From DASSBG01 sp963800395 (GTDB lineage Bacteria > Pseudomonadota > Gammaproteobacteria > Xanthomonadales > Rhodanobacteraceae): 64,000 bases of DNA. The position numbers and the translations under genes are program-made. Below, in pieces: positions 1-10,482 of the stretch. Location of the stretch: positions 1 through 64,000 of the forward strand of contig CAWDBD010000008.1 in NCBI GenBank assembly GCA_963800395.1, read 5' to 3'. How positions within the stretch are numbered: the stretch's first letter is position 1; each line of letters begins with the position of its first letter. The notes under the pieces were generated by a model. That model saw only the letters and a list, made by a program, of their open reading frames with translations, was not told the DNA's origin and ran no database searches.

Positions 1-889
1 ACTTGCGCCGAGCGCGCGGGTGCGCCTTGTCGTAGACCTTGGCCAGGTGCTGGAAATCCAGATGGGTGTAGATCTCGGTGGTGCCGATGTCGGCGTGGCC
101 AAGCAGTTCCTGCACGGCGCGCAGGTCGGCGGACGATTCCAGCAGGTGGCTGGCGCAGGAATGGCGCAGCAGATGCGGGTACACCCGCTTGGCCAGGTGC
201 TGCACCTGTGCTGCGTGCTTGACCCTGAGTTGCGCGGCGCGCGGACTGAGATGCTTGCCGTGGCGGCCGCGGAAGACCGGCTCGCCGGCGCCACTGCCCT
301 GCTCGTCGGCCAGAGCCTGCAGGGCCTCGATGGCCTTGCGTCCGACCGGCACCACACGGGTCTTGCCACCCTTGCCGGTGACGCGAACCTCGCCGGCGGC
401 GAGATCCAGATCACCCCAGTCCAGGCCCACCAGTTCGGACAGGCGCAGGGCGGATGAATAGAACAGCTCCAGCATGGCGCGGTCGCGCTTGAGGCGCGGC
501 CCGTGCTCCTTCAGCTCGACCAGCAGGCGTGCCTCGTCGGCGTCCAGTGATTCGGGCAGTGTGCGGCGGACCTTGGGTGCGCGGACACCGGCGGCCGGGT
601 CGCTGCTCAGTCGGCCCTGGCGAGCCAGATAGCCGAACAGGCCGCGACAGGCCGACAGCAGTCTCTGCAGGCTCTTGGGCGACAGGCCGCCGCGGTGCTG
701 ATCAGCCATGAAGCTGCGCACAAGATCCGGTGACAGGGCGGATAGCCGGTCGATGCCGCGCCGCTCCATCCATGTCTCCAGTCGTGTCAGGTCACGCCGG
801 TAGGCGGCGACGGTGTGCGGCGAAAGGCGTCGCTGGCTGGCGCAATGCTCCAGCCAGTCCAGGATGTCGCGGGTGGCCGACTCAGCCAT
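1..889 (-). CDS. xerC: Tyrosine recombinase XerC (3' end cut by window edge)
   Basis: Site-specific tyrosine recombinase that, with XerD, resolves chromosome dimers at dif. I translated 296 residues before the window edge; the family is about 300 long, so only a few C-terminal residues are missing. The N-terminal SAM-like core-binding domain covers roughly residues 1-105 and the catalytic domain the rest. All catalytic positions are visible: Arg149 (in SALRLSEL), Lys173 (GKGGKTR), His239-x-x-Arg242 (HLLRHS), His265 (LLGHAD) and Tyr274 (EIYTHLD). The ATG at 889 overlaps the end of the DUF484 gene by 8 bases, which suggests translational coupling. It is the last gene of the lptM-dapF-DUF484-xerC order known from related gammaproteobacteria. 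XerD is the only serious alternative, and the context argues against it. Confidence 0.93.
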   Translation of the reverse strand, partial: MAESATRDILDWLEHCASQRRLSPHTVAAYRRDLTRLETWMERRGIDRLSALSPDLVRSFMADQHRGGLSPKSLQRLLSACRGLFGYLARQGRLSSDPAAGVRAPKVRRTLPESLDADEARLLVELKEHGPRLKRDRAMLELFYSSALRLSELVGLDWGDLDLAAGEVRVTGKGGKTRVVPVGRKAIEALQALADEQGSGAGEPVFRGRHGKHLSPRAAQLRVKHAAQVQHLAKRVYPHLLRHSCASHLLESSADLRAVQELLGHADIGTTEIYTHLDFQHLAKVYDKAHPRARRK

Positions 890-1568
890 CCTCGTCAAAG
901 CGCTTGAGCGCGGTGGTGATCGCTTCGCCGATCAGTTTCAGGAAGATGGTGCCGATGCCCGGGTGGAAGCGGTTGAGCTCCTTGCTGCCCATGGCCAGCA
1001 TGCCGATATCGCCGATGCGCAGCAGCGCGGCCGAAGCAACTTCGCCGGCACGGTCGGCAAACAGCGCCTCCAGCTTGTCGTCGGCCAGTCGACCGCACAG
1101 GGGATCGCGCCGCGACAGGAACTCGGCAAACGCCGGCCAGGACCCGGGTCCCTCGGTCGACTGCAACAACCACTCGGCATGCGGCAGGGCCTTGTCCGAG
1201 CGGAACAGCACCAGCCGCACCAGATCGGTCTGGAAGTCCTCGTTGAGGGTGGCCACCACGGTGCGCACCGTCTGCTCCAGGGTGGCCGCGCGCATCAGTG
1301 CCAGCGTCATCGAATGGACCCGGACCACCAGCTGCTCGTTTTCGCTGGCGATCTGCGCCAGTTCTGCCAGGCGCCGCTGCAGCTCGGCATTCTTGTCACG
1401 CAGTACCTCGAGCTGATATCCCGCCAGTGACGCGGCCGGACCCTGCTCGCGCGGCACCTGAAGCTGCATGGCCAGGTCCGGAAAGTCCTTGAGAAAGGAC
1501 GGATGCTCGCGCAACCAGGCAGCAATCTGCATCGCGTCCAGTCCTGCCTTGAGGTTCATTTCAGCCAT
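882..1568 (-). CDS. DUF484 family protein
   Basis: A 228-residue protein of the DUF484 family, GAF-like proteins of unknown biochemical role encoded between dapF and xerC in many gammaproteobacteria. Near the N-terminus there is a short helical motif (AAWLREHPSFLKDFPDL), typical of the family. A coiled-coil-like stretch follows at about 55-75 (VLRDKNAELQRRLAELAQ), then a GAF-type domain over the C-terminal two thirds. There is no signal peptide or membrane segment, so it should be cytoplasmic. Its stop overlaps the xerC start, and dapF lies 44 bases upstream, so it is probably co-transcribed. The function is not known; the family assignment is firm, any link to recombination is inference from position. 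Confidence 0.9.
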   Translation of the reverse strand: MAEMNLKAGLDAMQIAAWLREHPSFLKDFPDLAMQLQVPREQGPAASLAGYQLEVLRDKNAELQRRLAELAQIASENEQLVVRVHSMTLALMRAATLEQTVRTVVATLNEDFQTDLVRLVLFRSDKALPHAEWLLQSTEGPGSWPAFAEFLSRRDPLCGRLADDKLEALFADRAGEVASAALLRIGDIGMLAMGSKELNRFHPGIGTIFLKLIGEAITTALKRFDEDG

Positions 1569-1612
1569 GCGTGATCCTTTGTGTGCGCTGTCAGATCGAG
1601 GCGGTGATCACA

Positions 1613-2452
1613 TCATAACGGCCATTCGCCTTCGAATACGAATGCCGCCGGACCACGCATCCACAGCGGATGCCCCCGCCCGGACCATTCGATCAGCAGC
1701 GTGCCACCGGGCAGACTCACATGCACCGGGCTGGTGCAGCGTGCCGATGCCATCATGGCCGCTGCGGCAGCGCAGGCGCCACTGCCGCAGGCGCGGGTCC
1801 AGCCGGCTCCGCGCTCGTGTACGCGCAGGCGCACATGATGGTCATCCACGCGCTGGACAAAGCCGGCATTGCAGCCGGCCTTGAAGCGTGCGTGCTGACT
1901 CAGCGCCGGCCCCAGTTCGGCCAGTGCGGGGTCATCGCTTGCATCCACCTCCAGCACCGCATGCGGATTGCCCATGTTCACGAGCTGGATGTTGATCGAC
2001 CGGCCAGCGATTTCCAGGCGCTGCAGCGTGCCGGCATGCTCGGGCTCGACAAAGCCGCAACGGGCGGGAGAGAAATCCGGCTCACCCATTTCAATGCGGA
2101 TATCCAGCGGCGCCAGCACTTCGACGCCGATCGGGCCGGCCGGACTCTGCAGCTTCTGCGCCCGGTTCAGTGGCAGCACGCCGTCACGATGCAGCCAGGC
2201 GGCAATGCAGCGCGCGCCGTTGCCGCATTGCTCGGACTCGGAGCCGTCGGCGTTGTGAATGCGGTAAGCGGCCAGGCAGTCGTTCGTGTCGGCCGCCGCT
2301 ATGGTGAGGAGCTGGTCGAAACCGATGCCGGTGTGGCGGTCGGCCATGGCGCGAATCTGCCTGGCATCCGGCGGCGGCTTGCCGGCGCGGGCGTCAAGCA
2401 GCACGAAGTCGTTGCCGGCACCGTGCATTTTGCTGAACCGCAGACCGGCCAT
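1613..2452 (-). CDS. dapF: Diaminopimelate epimerase DapF
   Basis: Interconverts LL- and meso-diaminopimelate in the lysine and peptidoglycan precursor pathway; cytoplasmic and cofactor-independent. At 279 residues it has the normal length. The start MAGLRFSKMHGAGNDF is the canonical family N-terminus. The two catalytic cysteines are in their expected contexts: Cys76 in EQCGNGARC and the second in ACGSGAC near residue 225. It lies 9 bases after the small lptM-like lipoprotein gene and upstream of DUF484 and xerC on the same strand, which is the usual operon order. Nothing is missing. Confidence 0.97.
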   Translation of the reverse strand: MAGLRFSKMHGAGNDFVLLDARAGKPPPDARQIRAMADRHTGIGFDQLLTIAAADTNDCLAAYRIHNADGSESEQCGNGARCIAAWLHRDGVLPLNRAQKLQSPAGPIGVEVLAPLDIRIEMGEPDFSPARCGFVEPEHAGTLQRLEIAGRSINIQLVNMGNPHAVLEVDASDDPALAELGPALSQHARFKAGCNAGFVQRVDDHHVRLRVHERGAGWTRACGSGACAAAAAMMASARCTSPVHVSLPGGTLLIEWSGRGHPLWMRGPAAFVFEGEWPL

Positions 2453-2461
2453 GACGGTGAC

Positions 2462-2620
2462 TCAGTTTGAGCCTGTCGTGGAACTGGATGCGGGCGCCGT
2501 CCGGGCATGCCGCAGCGGACCCTTGTTGCCGCAGGCGGACAGCGCCAGCAGACACACCAGAGCCAGGGCGATGCCCATGGCCCGCCGCAAGCTGCTTGGG
2601 GAGATGACTGTGCTATGCAT
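2462..2620 (-). CDS. lptM: LptM-like small lipoprotein
   Basis: A 52-residue lipoprotein just upstream of dapF. I read it from the reverse strand: a basic N-terminus with two Arg, a hydrophobic stretch (MGIALALVCLLALSA) and a lipobox ending LSAC, with Cys30 as the lipidated residue. This is followed directly by GNKGPL, which matches the conserved G-x-K-G-P-L signature of LptM (formerly YifL), a partner of the LPS translocon LptD/LptE in E. coli. A Ser/Thr-rich tail ends at residue 52. An internal Met15 could be an alternative start and would give a shorter signal peptide. The dapF neighbour supports the assignment; the LPS-transport role is by homology. Confidence 0.85.
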   Translation of the reverse strand: MHSTVISPSSLRRAMGIALALVCLLALSACGNKGPLRHARTAPASSSTTGSN

Positions 2621-2716
2621 GCGGGGAGTTTAGCCCAAAGCACGCAGGCATTGGGCAGGCAGGCGCGGTACCGTCAGTGCGCCGTGGCAACCGGGGCTCT
2701 GGTCGAAAGCGGTGAT

Positions 2717-3604
2717 TTAGGCGTCGGCGTCCCTGGCGAAGCCCTCGCGGGTGCCACGGTGAATCAGCTTGTCGCTGTCGAGTACTTCGCGGGCGGGGAC
2801 GTCGGGCTGCTTGGCCAGGCGATCGTAGATCGGCGTGAAGTCGGGCTGGGTGGCATCCATCAACTGCTTGAAGTCGTCGATGACGAAGTAGGTCTGCTGG
2901 AAGGTATCGATGCGGTACTGGGCCCGCATGATGCGCTCCAGATCGAAACCGATGCGATTGGGGGCGTCACTTTCCAGACTGTAGATCGATTCGCCTTTGG
3001 AGCTGACGATGCCACTGCCGTAAATGCGCAGTTCGCCGTTCTGGCGGATCAGGCCGAACTCGACCGTGTACCAGTACAGGCGGGTGAGGTTCAGCAGCGC
3101 CGCCTCGCCCAGCTCATGCGCCTTCATGCCGCCGCGACCGTAGGCCTCCATGTAGTCGGCGAAGATCGGGTTGACCAGCAGGGGCACGTGTCCGAACAGA
3201 TCATGGAACAGGTCCGGTTCGGAGATGTAGTCGATCTGCTCGGGCTTGCGAATCCACCAGGTCACCGGGAAGCGGCGATTGGCCAGATGGTCGAAGAATA
3301 CGGTTTCGGGCAGCAGCCCCTCGACACCGATCAGCTGCCAGCCGGTCTTCTTGCCCAGCACCTGGTTCAGCTCGTCAAAGCGCGGGATGGTATCGGCACT
3401 CATGTGCAGGGCATCCTGGGCCTCGAGAAATTCGTCGCAGGCGCGCCCGGGCAAGACCTCGCGCTGGCGCTCGAACAACTGCCGCCAGACATCATGGTCG
3501 GTGGCGCTGTACTGGTCCCAGGGTTGCTTGACCACGCCGGTGGCGTAAACCGGAATGGTGCCGCGGTCAGTCTCCTGATGTTCGACGCGTCGTGGTGTGT
3601 CCAT
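2717..3604 (-). CDS. phhA: Phenylalanine-4-hydroxylase
   Basis: Iron- and pterin-dependent monooxygenase converting phenylalanine to tyrosine. The chosen ATG at 3604 gives 295 residues, close to bacterial enzymes; the frame stays open further upstream, but that part lies across the divergent gene and has no family resemblance. The iron ligands are visible: His134 and His139 in FHDLFGHVPLL and Glu182 in WYTVEFGLI. Single-domain form without the N-terminal ACT domain of animal enzymes. It is divergent from an Lrp/AsnC-type regulator 129 bases away, which may control it. A pterin-4a-carbinolamine dehydratase gene, often adjacent in other bacteria, is not next to it here. Confidence 0.95.
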   Translation of the reverse strand: MDTPRRVEHQETDRGTIPVYATGVVKQPWDQYSATDHDVWRQLFERQREVLPGRACDEFLEAQDALHMSADTIPRFDELNQVLGKKTGWQLIGVEGLLPETVFFDHLANRRFPVTWWIRKPEQIDYISEPDLFHDLFGHVPLLVNPIFADYMEAYGRGGMKAHELGEAALLNLTRLYWYTVEFGLIRQNGELRIYGSGIVSSKGESIYSLESDAPNRIGFDLERIMRAQYRIDTFQQTYFVIDDFKQLMDATQPDFTPIYDRLAKQPDVPAREVLDSDKLIHRGTREGFARDADA

Positions 3605-3693
3605 GCGGGGCCTGCACAAGTTCGGAACGTCCCTACAGGATACGCGTTGGAGCGGACAACATGATTGCTCTATTGCGTGCATTGGGCTGGCTT

Positions 3694-3712
3694 CTGCAAT
3701 AAAATACTGCAA
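3694..3712. promoter_or_regulatory. Candidate operator in the phhA/Lrp divergent promoter
   Basis: The 129-base gap between phhA and the Lrp-type gene is AT-richer than its surroundings. It contains the hexamer CTGCAA twice in direct orientation, starting at 3694 and 3707, separated by an A/T stretch. Direct or inverted half-sites spaced about one helical turn are typical of Lrp-family autoregulation. The sequence shows only the repeat; the binding is inference. Confidence 0.3.
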
Positions 3713-3733
3713 ATCTTCGACTTTATAGAATAA

Positions 3734-4207
3734 ATGACCGATTCCAGGCTCGATCGCACCGACCTGCGCATGCTGGCCCTGCTGCAGCGCGAGGGTCGCA
3801 TGACCAATGCCGAGCTGGCAGCACAGGTCAAGCTGTCGCCTTCGGCCTGTCTGCGCCGCCTGCAGCGCCTGGAGAGCGATGGCGTCATTGCCGGTTACGC
3901 CGCACAGGTCGATCCGACGGCCGTGGGCCTGGGGCTGTCGGCCTTTGTGCGCGTGCAGCTGGAGCGACACGACAGCGCCAGCGTCGAGCGCTTCGTGCAG
4001 GCCGTCAATGCCTGGAACGAAGTGGTGGCCTGTCATGCCCTGAGTGGTGACATGGACTATCTGCTGCATGTCTTTGTCGCCGATCTCGACCATTTCTCCG
4101 CCTTCTTGCTGGACAAGCTGCTCAATGCCAGTGGCGTGGCCGACGTCAACTCCAGCGTTGTGCTGCGCACGGTCAAGCGCAGCCGCAGCCTGCCGCTGCC
4201 GGCCTGA
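3734..4207 (+). CDS. Lrp/AsnC family transcriptional regulator
   Basis: A 157-residue regulator with the standard two-domain layout. The N-terminal helix-turn-helix is at about residues 6-55 (RTDLRMLALLQREGRMTN then ELAAQVKLSPSACLRRLQRLE). A C-terminal RAM/AsnC ligand-binding domain follows (about 68-150), with the ACHALSGDMDYLLHV segment characteristic of the family. It is transcribed divergently from phenylalanine hydroxylase, so it may sense an aromatic or other amino acid and control phhA. That ligand and target are inferred from position only. It ends 113 bases before the next gene on the same strand. Confidence 0.9.
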   Translation: MTDSRLDRTDLRMLALLQREGRMTNAELAAQVKLSPSACLRRLQRLESDGVIAGYAAQVDPTAVGLGLSAFVRVQLERHDSASVERFVQAVNAWNEVVACHALSGDMDYLLHVFVADLDHFSAFLLDKLLNASGVADVNSSVVLRTVKRSRSLPLPA

Positions 4208-4320
4208 TCGTGATGCAAGGCTGGAGTCAGGTCAGCGTTGCGGGCTTGAGTCGTGCCGGTGCCAGCGGCTACAGTTCGCGCCTGCATGTCTGATCTTTCC
4301 CTTCTCTCCGGAAGTGCCTG

Positions 4321-5073
4321 ATGCGCCTTGTCCGCTACCTGTGGCGTGTGCCGCTGCTATTGCTGCACTTGCTGCTGGCTGTGCCGGTGGCATGGATGGT
4401 GCAAAGCGACTGGGCCGGTCAGCGCAAGCGCGGCGAAGAGCCTCTGAACCAGTACCTGGTGCGCTGGTGGACGCGCAGCATGCTGCGCATCATCGGCATC
4501 CGGCCGCAACGGGTGGGTGAACCCCTGCCGAGTCCGGTGATGTTCGTTGCCAACCACGTCTCCTGGCTGGATATCGAATTGCTGCACAGTCAGCGCGCGG
4601 TGTGCTTCGTGGCCAAGGCCGAGATTGACCGCTGGCCGGTGATCGGCTGGCTCGCGCGGCGTGCCGGAACCATCTTTCATCGCCGCGGCAGCAACGACTC
4701 CATGGCGCGTGTGGTGGAGAGCATGGCCTCGCGTTTGCGCCAGGGACGCACGGTGGCCGCCTTTCCCGAGGGCAGCACCGGGCCGGCCGACAGCGTACGT
4801 ACCTTCCATGCCCGCATCCTGCAGGCGGCGGTGCTGGCTGACGCCCCGATCCAGCCGGTCGCGCTGCGCTATTGCCGCCACGGTGAGCTGTGTTCTGCGG
4901 TGTGCTTTGGCCCGGGTGAGAGTTTCTTCGCCAACGTGTTGCGGGTGATCGGCGAGGCGCCGATGGATGCCGAAGTCCATTTCCTGCCAGTGCTGGACAA
5001 TCGTGACCAGGGCCGCAAGGCCATGGCCGGCGTGGCGCGCGAGCGCGTGGCGCGCGCCCTGGATCTGCGGTGA
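4321..5073 (+). CDS. 1-acyl-sn-glycerol-3-phosphate acyltransferase-like protein (PlsC family)
   Basis: A 250-residue membrane-associated acyltransferase, probably transferring an acyl chain to a lysophospholipid. A hydrophobic N-terminal segment lies at about 8-27. The PlsC catalytic motif H-x4-D is at His79-Asp84 (NHVSWLD), and the glycerol-phosphate-binding motif is FPEGST near residue 148. It starts at ATG 4321, and its TGA overlaps the ATG of the next gene (TGATG at 5071-5075), so the two are translationally coupled. Substrate choice (lysophosphatidate or an aminolipid such as ornithine lipid) cannot be decided from sequence. Confidence 0.88.
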   Translation: MRLVRYLWRVPLLLLHLLLAVPVAWMVQSDWAGQRKRGEEPLNQYLVRWWTRSMLRIIGIRPQRVGEPLPSPVMFVANHVSWLDIELLHSQRAVCFVAKAEIDRWPVIGWLARRAGTIFHRRGSNDSMARVVESMASRLRQGRTVAAFPEGSTGPADSVRTFHARILQAAVLADAPIQPVALRYCRHGELCSAVCFGPGESFFANVLRVIGEAPMDAEVHFLPVLDNRDQGRKAMAGVARERVARALDLR

Positions 5074-6083
5074 TGCGCATTGACGGTTTTTCGCCACCGC
5101 CAGGATTGCGCAACCGGCATGTGCAGACGATGCTGTCCTCGGGACCGCTGCGGCGTGCCCTGGTGCGCAAATGGTCGCGTGAGCTTCGCCGGCGTGCAAC
5201 CAGCGGGGTGCTGGATGTCGGTGGCGGGGTACGCCTGGCGGTCAGTCACACGGCCCAGAATGCCGAGCCGCGGGCGCGCGGACTACTGGTGGTGCTGCAT
5301 GGTTGGGAGGGCAGCAGCGACAGCAATTACGTTCTCGAGTCGGGTGCGCGTGCGCTGGCCGAGGGCTGGGACGTGGTGCGTCTGAATCTGCGCGACCATG
5401 GCGGCAGTCACGCACTCAACCCCGGCATTTTCCATTCCTGTCGCATTGACGAAGCGGTGGGCGGTCTGGCCGCGATCAGCGCGCGCTGGTCAGCGCGGCC
5501 GCTGTTGCTGGCGGGATTTTCGCTTGGTGGCAATTTTGCGCTGCGCATGGCGCATCGTGCTCCGCAGGCGGGCATTGATCTGGCCGGGTTGCTGGCGGTC
5601 TGCCCCGTGGTTGATCCGACACACAGCCTGCATGCCATCGAAGCGTTCAGCACTGTCTACGAGCGCTATTTCATGCACAAGTGGCGCGGTTCATTGAAAC
5701 TCAAGCAGCAGGCTTTCCCGGATGCTGCGTTGTTCAATGCAGGTGACTTGAATCTGGGCTTGCGCGAGCTGACCCGGGAACTGGTTATCCGGCATACCGA
5801 TTTTGGCAGTCTGGACAACTATCTTGACGGCTACTCGATAGCCGGGGATCGGCTGGCCGGACTCGAGGTACCGGCCCGCATCCTGACCAGCCGGGATGAT
5901 CCGGTCATTCCCGTGGCCGACTTCGAGCCGCTGCGCGACATCGCGGCCATTGATCTGGACATCACCGACCATGGGGGGCACTGCGGTTTTATTGGCGGCT
6001 ACCACATGCGCAGCTTCTGTCCGCAATACCTCGCCGACTGGCTCGCGACTCACCAGGATGCCGCAACGCACGCTGGCGATTGA
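5073..6083 (+). CDS. YheT-type alpha/beta hydrolase
   Basis: A 336-residue hydrolase of the YheT/AB-hydrolase-1 family. The N-terminus (PPPGLRNRHVQTML) matches the family's usual opening. The nucleophile elbow GFSLGG places the Ser near residue 150. An acid (TSRDDPVIP) and a late His (DHGGHCGF) complete a plausible triad. ATG 5073 is preferred over the GTG three bases earlier because it overlaps the stop of the acyltransferase. Co-expression with a lipid acyltransferase suggests an esterase or lipid-related role, but the substrate is unknown for the family. Confidence 0.88.
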   Translation: MRIDGFSPPPGLRNRHVQTMLSSGPLRRALVRKWSRELRRRATSGVLDVGGGVRLAVSHTAQNAEPRARGLLVVLHGWEGSSDSNYVLESGARALAEGWDVVRLNLRDHGGSHALNPGIFHSCRIDEAVGGLAAISARWSARPLLLAGFSLGGNFALRMAHRAPQAGIDLAGLLAVCPVVDPTHSLHAIEAFSTVYERYFMHKWRGSLKLKQQAFPDAALFNAGDLNLGLRELTRELVIRHTDFGSLDNYLDGYSIAGDRLAGLEVPARILTSRDDPVIPVADFEPLRDIAAIDLDITDHGGHCGFIGGYHMRSFCPQYLADWLATHQDAATHAGD

Positions 6084-6152
6084 CGCCGCCCTTCGCGCTC
6101 ACCAGCCGCTTGCGCTCTGTCATAATGAGCGCTTTTCAACCGAGCAGCGATC

Positions 6153-8319
6153 ATGGCCGAATCCCGTTTGCCACCGACAACCCCAGAACAGGCCGCCGAG
6201 CGCGAAGCCGACATGCGCCAGCAATTGGAGCAGCACCCCGAGGATGCGAACATCCTGGCCGAGCTGGGCGTGCTGTGCGCCGATGACGGGCGTTTCGGCG
6301 AGGGTCGCGATTTGCTCGAAAGGGCGATTGCACTGGACAAGAGCGACCCCCGCCTGCACGTGAGCGCGGCCGGCATGGCGGCCAATGACGGCGATATGGA
6401 CGCTGCGGCGAGCGACTATCGCAAGGCGCTTTTGCTGCAGGCGGATCTGCCGCTAGCGCATATCGGGCTGGGCCAGATCGCCGAAGCGCGGGAACAGTTC
6501 TCGACTGCCGAGGAACATTTCGAGGCGGCAGTCAAGGTCGACCCCGAAAACGCCGATGCATTGCTCGGCCTGGCGCGCTTGCGCATGGCGCAAGGCCATA
6601 TCGAGCAGGCCGTGCAGATGTTTGCCCGGGTTACCCAGCGCTACCCGCAACACGCCCGCGCGCTGGCCGGATACGGCCAGGCGCTGATGTTGCGCGGCAC
6701 GCCGGAGCAGGCGGCGCGACCGCTCAAGCGCGCGCTGGAACTGGACGAATCACTGCATGCCGCACGGCTCATGCTGGCGCACGTGGAACTGTACCGCGGC
6801 AATATCGCCGCTGCGGAGAAAGCCTACCGCCAGGTGTTGCGCGCGCAACCGGGCAACGGCGACGGACTGGCCGGGCTGGCCGATGCCCTGCGTGCCCAGG
6901 GTCGCATGGAAGAGGCCTTCATGGCCTACGATGCTGCACGCAAGATGTATCCGGATGCGGAGGAACTGACCACCTTGCGTGCAATCTGCCAGGTGCCATG
7001 GGCCGCGAGGCTGAAGCGGTCGAGGATCTGCGCCAGTTCATGGCCGATCACCCCCGATGCAAGGCGCCGCGCCTGCTGCTGGCCGACATCTATCGCGGTC
7101 GGGGCCAGCTCGGAGAGGCTGAAGCCATGTGGCAGGAGGCTGTCGACAAGGATGACGGGCGATGCACTGGCGCATGCCGAACTGGCGATCTTGCATGAAA
7201 GGCGCGGTGACTTCGAGGCGGCCGACAACGCTGCAACCGGCAGCACTGAAGACAATCGGCCCAGCGTACGGCTGCTGCGCGCGCGCGCGGCGTTGCGCAA
7301 GGATGACACGGCCGCCGCACAGCGCGAGCTGCTGGCGCTCAAGGGCGCGCCGCTTGTGCCGCCCTTGCGCCGTGATCGCCTGCGGCTGCTCGGTCTGGTG
7401 CACGATCGGGCAAGCCGCTGGGCAGAGGCCGTGCTGGCGTTTCGTGAGGCGCAGCGTATCGAGGCCGGGCCTTTGCCCATGCTGGTGGCTGCCGAGCATT
7501 TGCGTCCGGCCCTCAAGTCCCTGCTTGCCGAACCCGAGCTGAGCCAGCCGCGGGTGGCGCCGCCGGTTCTGTTGATGGGCCTGCCCGGTTCAGGCGTCGA
7601 GCGTGTTGCTGCACTGCTGGCCGATCAGCCCGGCGTGGCCGTGCGCGAGGACCGCTTTGGCGATCAAACCGATTTCTTTGCAGATGCCAATGACATGTGC
7701 ATGCTCACCACCATGTCGCAGGGCCAGCTGGGCGTGCAGGCACGCCGCTATGCGCGAGTCCAGGAGCGGCACGTAAAGGGAAACCCGCCTGCGTCATCGA
7801 CTGGCTGCCGGTATTCGATGCGCGCCTGTTGCCGGTGATCAAGCTGGCGCTGCCCGGTGTACGCGCCATCATCGTCGATGCCGAGCCCAGGGCGGCCTAT
7901 CTGCGCTGGCTGGCGTTTGGTTGGCAAGGCGCTTGCGCATGCAGGACAGCACCGAGGCGGCCCGCTGGTGGAACGTGGCGAGACAGCAGCTGGATCTGGC
8001 GGCCGAGCACCTGCCCGTGGTGCGGGTTGATGGCGATGCGCTGTTGCAGTCGCCGGATACGGCCGGTGCGGAACTGGCGCAATTTCTCGGATCTGAAGGA
8101 ACTGAGCCCCGGACCCCTGAGCGCCCAGCGCGAGCAATCCTCGGCGGGCCTGCCGATCCGTTTCCGCCAGGACACGAAGACAAGTACCGCGAAGTGCTGG
8201 CCGAGGCATTCGCCGCACTGGACGCTGAGCACGTGTCGCCTGGCCGGGCCGCTGCGGCCTGTCAGGCCCGGCCTAACAGAAGCTACGCGACGAGATGCGT
8301 TACTCTGGAGCGGCATTAA
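6153..8319 (+). pseudogene. TPR-containing sulfotransferase, frameshifted
   Basis: The N-terminal half is a run of tetratricopeptide repeats. The C-terminal half begins with a PAPS-binding P-loop (LMGLPGSGVERVAALLADQP) and a second sulfotransferase segment (VIDWLPVFDARLLPVIKLALPG). Such TPR-sulfotransferase fusions are frequent in this order. The reading frame is broken at least four times: near 6,990, 7,155, 7,780 and around 8,080-8,150. Coding resumes cleanly in another frame each time, so most breaks look like single-base sequence errors. The end at 8,319 is only the last open stop and is uncertain. A weak -10-like CATAAT lies at 6121-6126. The stretch 8,320-8,530 shows nothing recognisable. 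Confidence 0.7.
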
Positions 8320-8530
8320 TTCCAGTTTGGCCGGGCAACCGTGATCTGCCTGAAACAGATGACGGCGACGAAGGCCCGGGGCTGAGCGGGCGCAGGTGGT
8401 GGCGCCCGATTCGCTGCAACGGATGACAGGCAAGACACACGGACCCGGACCTGATCGGGCAAAGGCGATACGGCCCGCCGGCGCCCTGGCGCCATTCAGG
8501 AAGTGCAACGGGCCCGTCTCGGAGAAGCGC

Positions 8531-9621
<1,091 letters not shown>

Positions 9622-9713
9622 TCAAATGCCGCGCCCGGCACGTCTGACTCGTCCCTCGGATCGCCAGAGAACCATCCCGTCCCACTTTCAAGAGACTCGA
9701 AAGGAGTCAAGCG

Positions 9714-10372
9714 ATGCAACTACGCAGCAACGGTTTCGAAAATGGCGCGGCCATGCCTGACCGCTGTGCCTTCGGCAAGCCGGGTGATCCGGTCGAGCTG
9801 TCGGACAATCTCAATCCGCATCTGGCCTGGAAGGATGCCCTGAAGGCACCCGTTCGTTCGTGCTGACCTGCATTGACGATGACGCGCCGAGCAAGGGCGA
9901 TGACGTCAACAAGTCCGATCGCGAGGTACCTTCCGATCTGCCCGCGGTAGAGTTCGTGCACTGGCTGATGGCCGACATACCGGCGGAATCCGGCGAGCTG
10001 GCCAAGGGCAGTTGCAGCGAGGGCGTCACGCCGCATGGCAAGAACGATCCAGTCGGCCCGCCCGGGAGCGTCCAGGGCGCAACGACTACAGCAGCTGGTC
10101 CGAGGGGGGCGAGGACATGGTGAGGCGAATAGCGCGGTTACGACGGACCCTGCCCGCCCTGGAACGACTCGCTGGTGCACCGTTACCAGTTCGATCTATA
10201 TGCGGTTGACGTGGCCAGCCTGGACCTCGAGCCCGGGTTCAGCATCGACCAGTTGGACGCGCGGCCATGGCCAATCATGCCTTCCGAGGCTTCATGCAAG
10301 GGCACGCACACGCTCAACAAGCGGCTCAGGAACCTGAAACTGAACGGCTGGATCCCGCCCCCAGGGCGCTAG
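9714..10372 (+). pseudogene. YbhB/YbcL-type (PEBP, Raf-kinase-inhibitor-like) protein, frameshifted
   Basis: Phosphatidylethanolamine-binding-protein fold. The ATG at 9714 follows a Shine-Dalgarno AAGGAG. Family landmarks are LSDNLNPHLAWKDAP near the start, FVLTCIDDDAPSK, VEFVHWLMADIP, and HRYQFDLYAVD followed by GTHTLNKRL near the end. Frame changes occur near 9,845, 10,075, 10,120-10,150 and probably around 10,262-10,300. Small cytosolic proteins of this family have no settled function in bacteria. The disruption is most likely due to sequence errors. Confidence 0.68.
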
Positions 10373-10482
10373 GTTCAGCGCACAGACAGCCGTGCCTGTG
10401 CCGAGAATGTGAGCTCTAGGATGGCAACTGCCGTCCTTGACCCTGCCGCCACCGGCGGCAGCAACCGCAAAAGGAGGTTTGT

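Noticed and set aside
2507..3664. 385-codon open frame on the plus strand opposite phenylalanine hydroxylase
   Set aside because: Antisense shadow; the minus strand has complete catalytic motifs, and the plus frame resembles no family.
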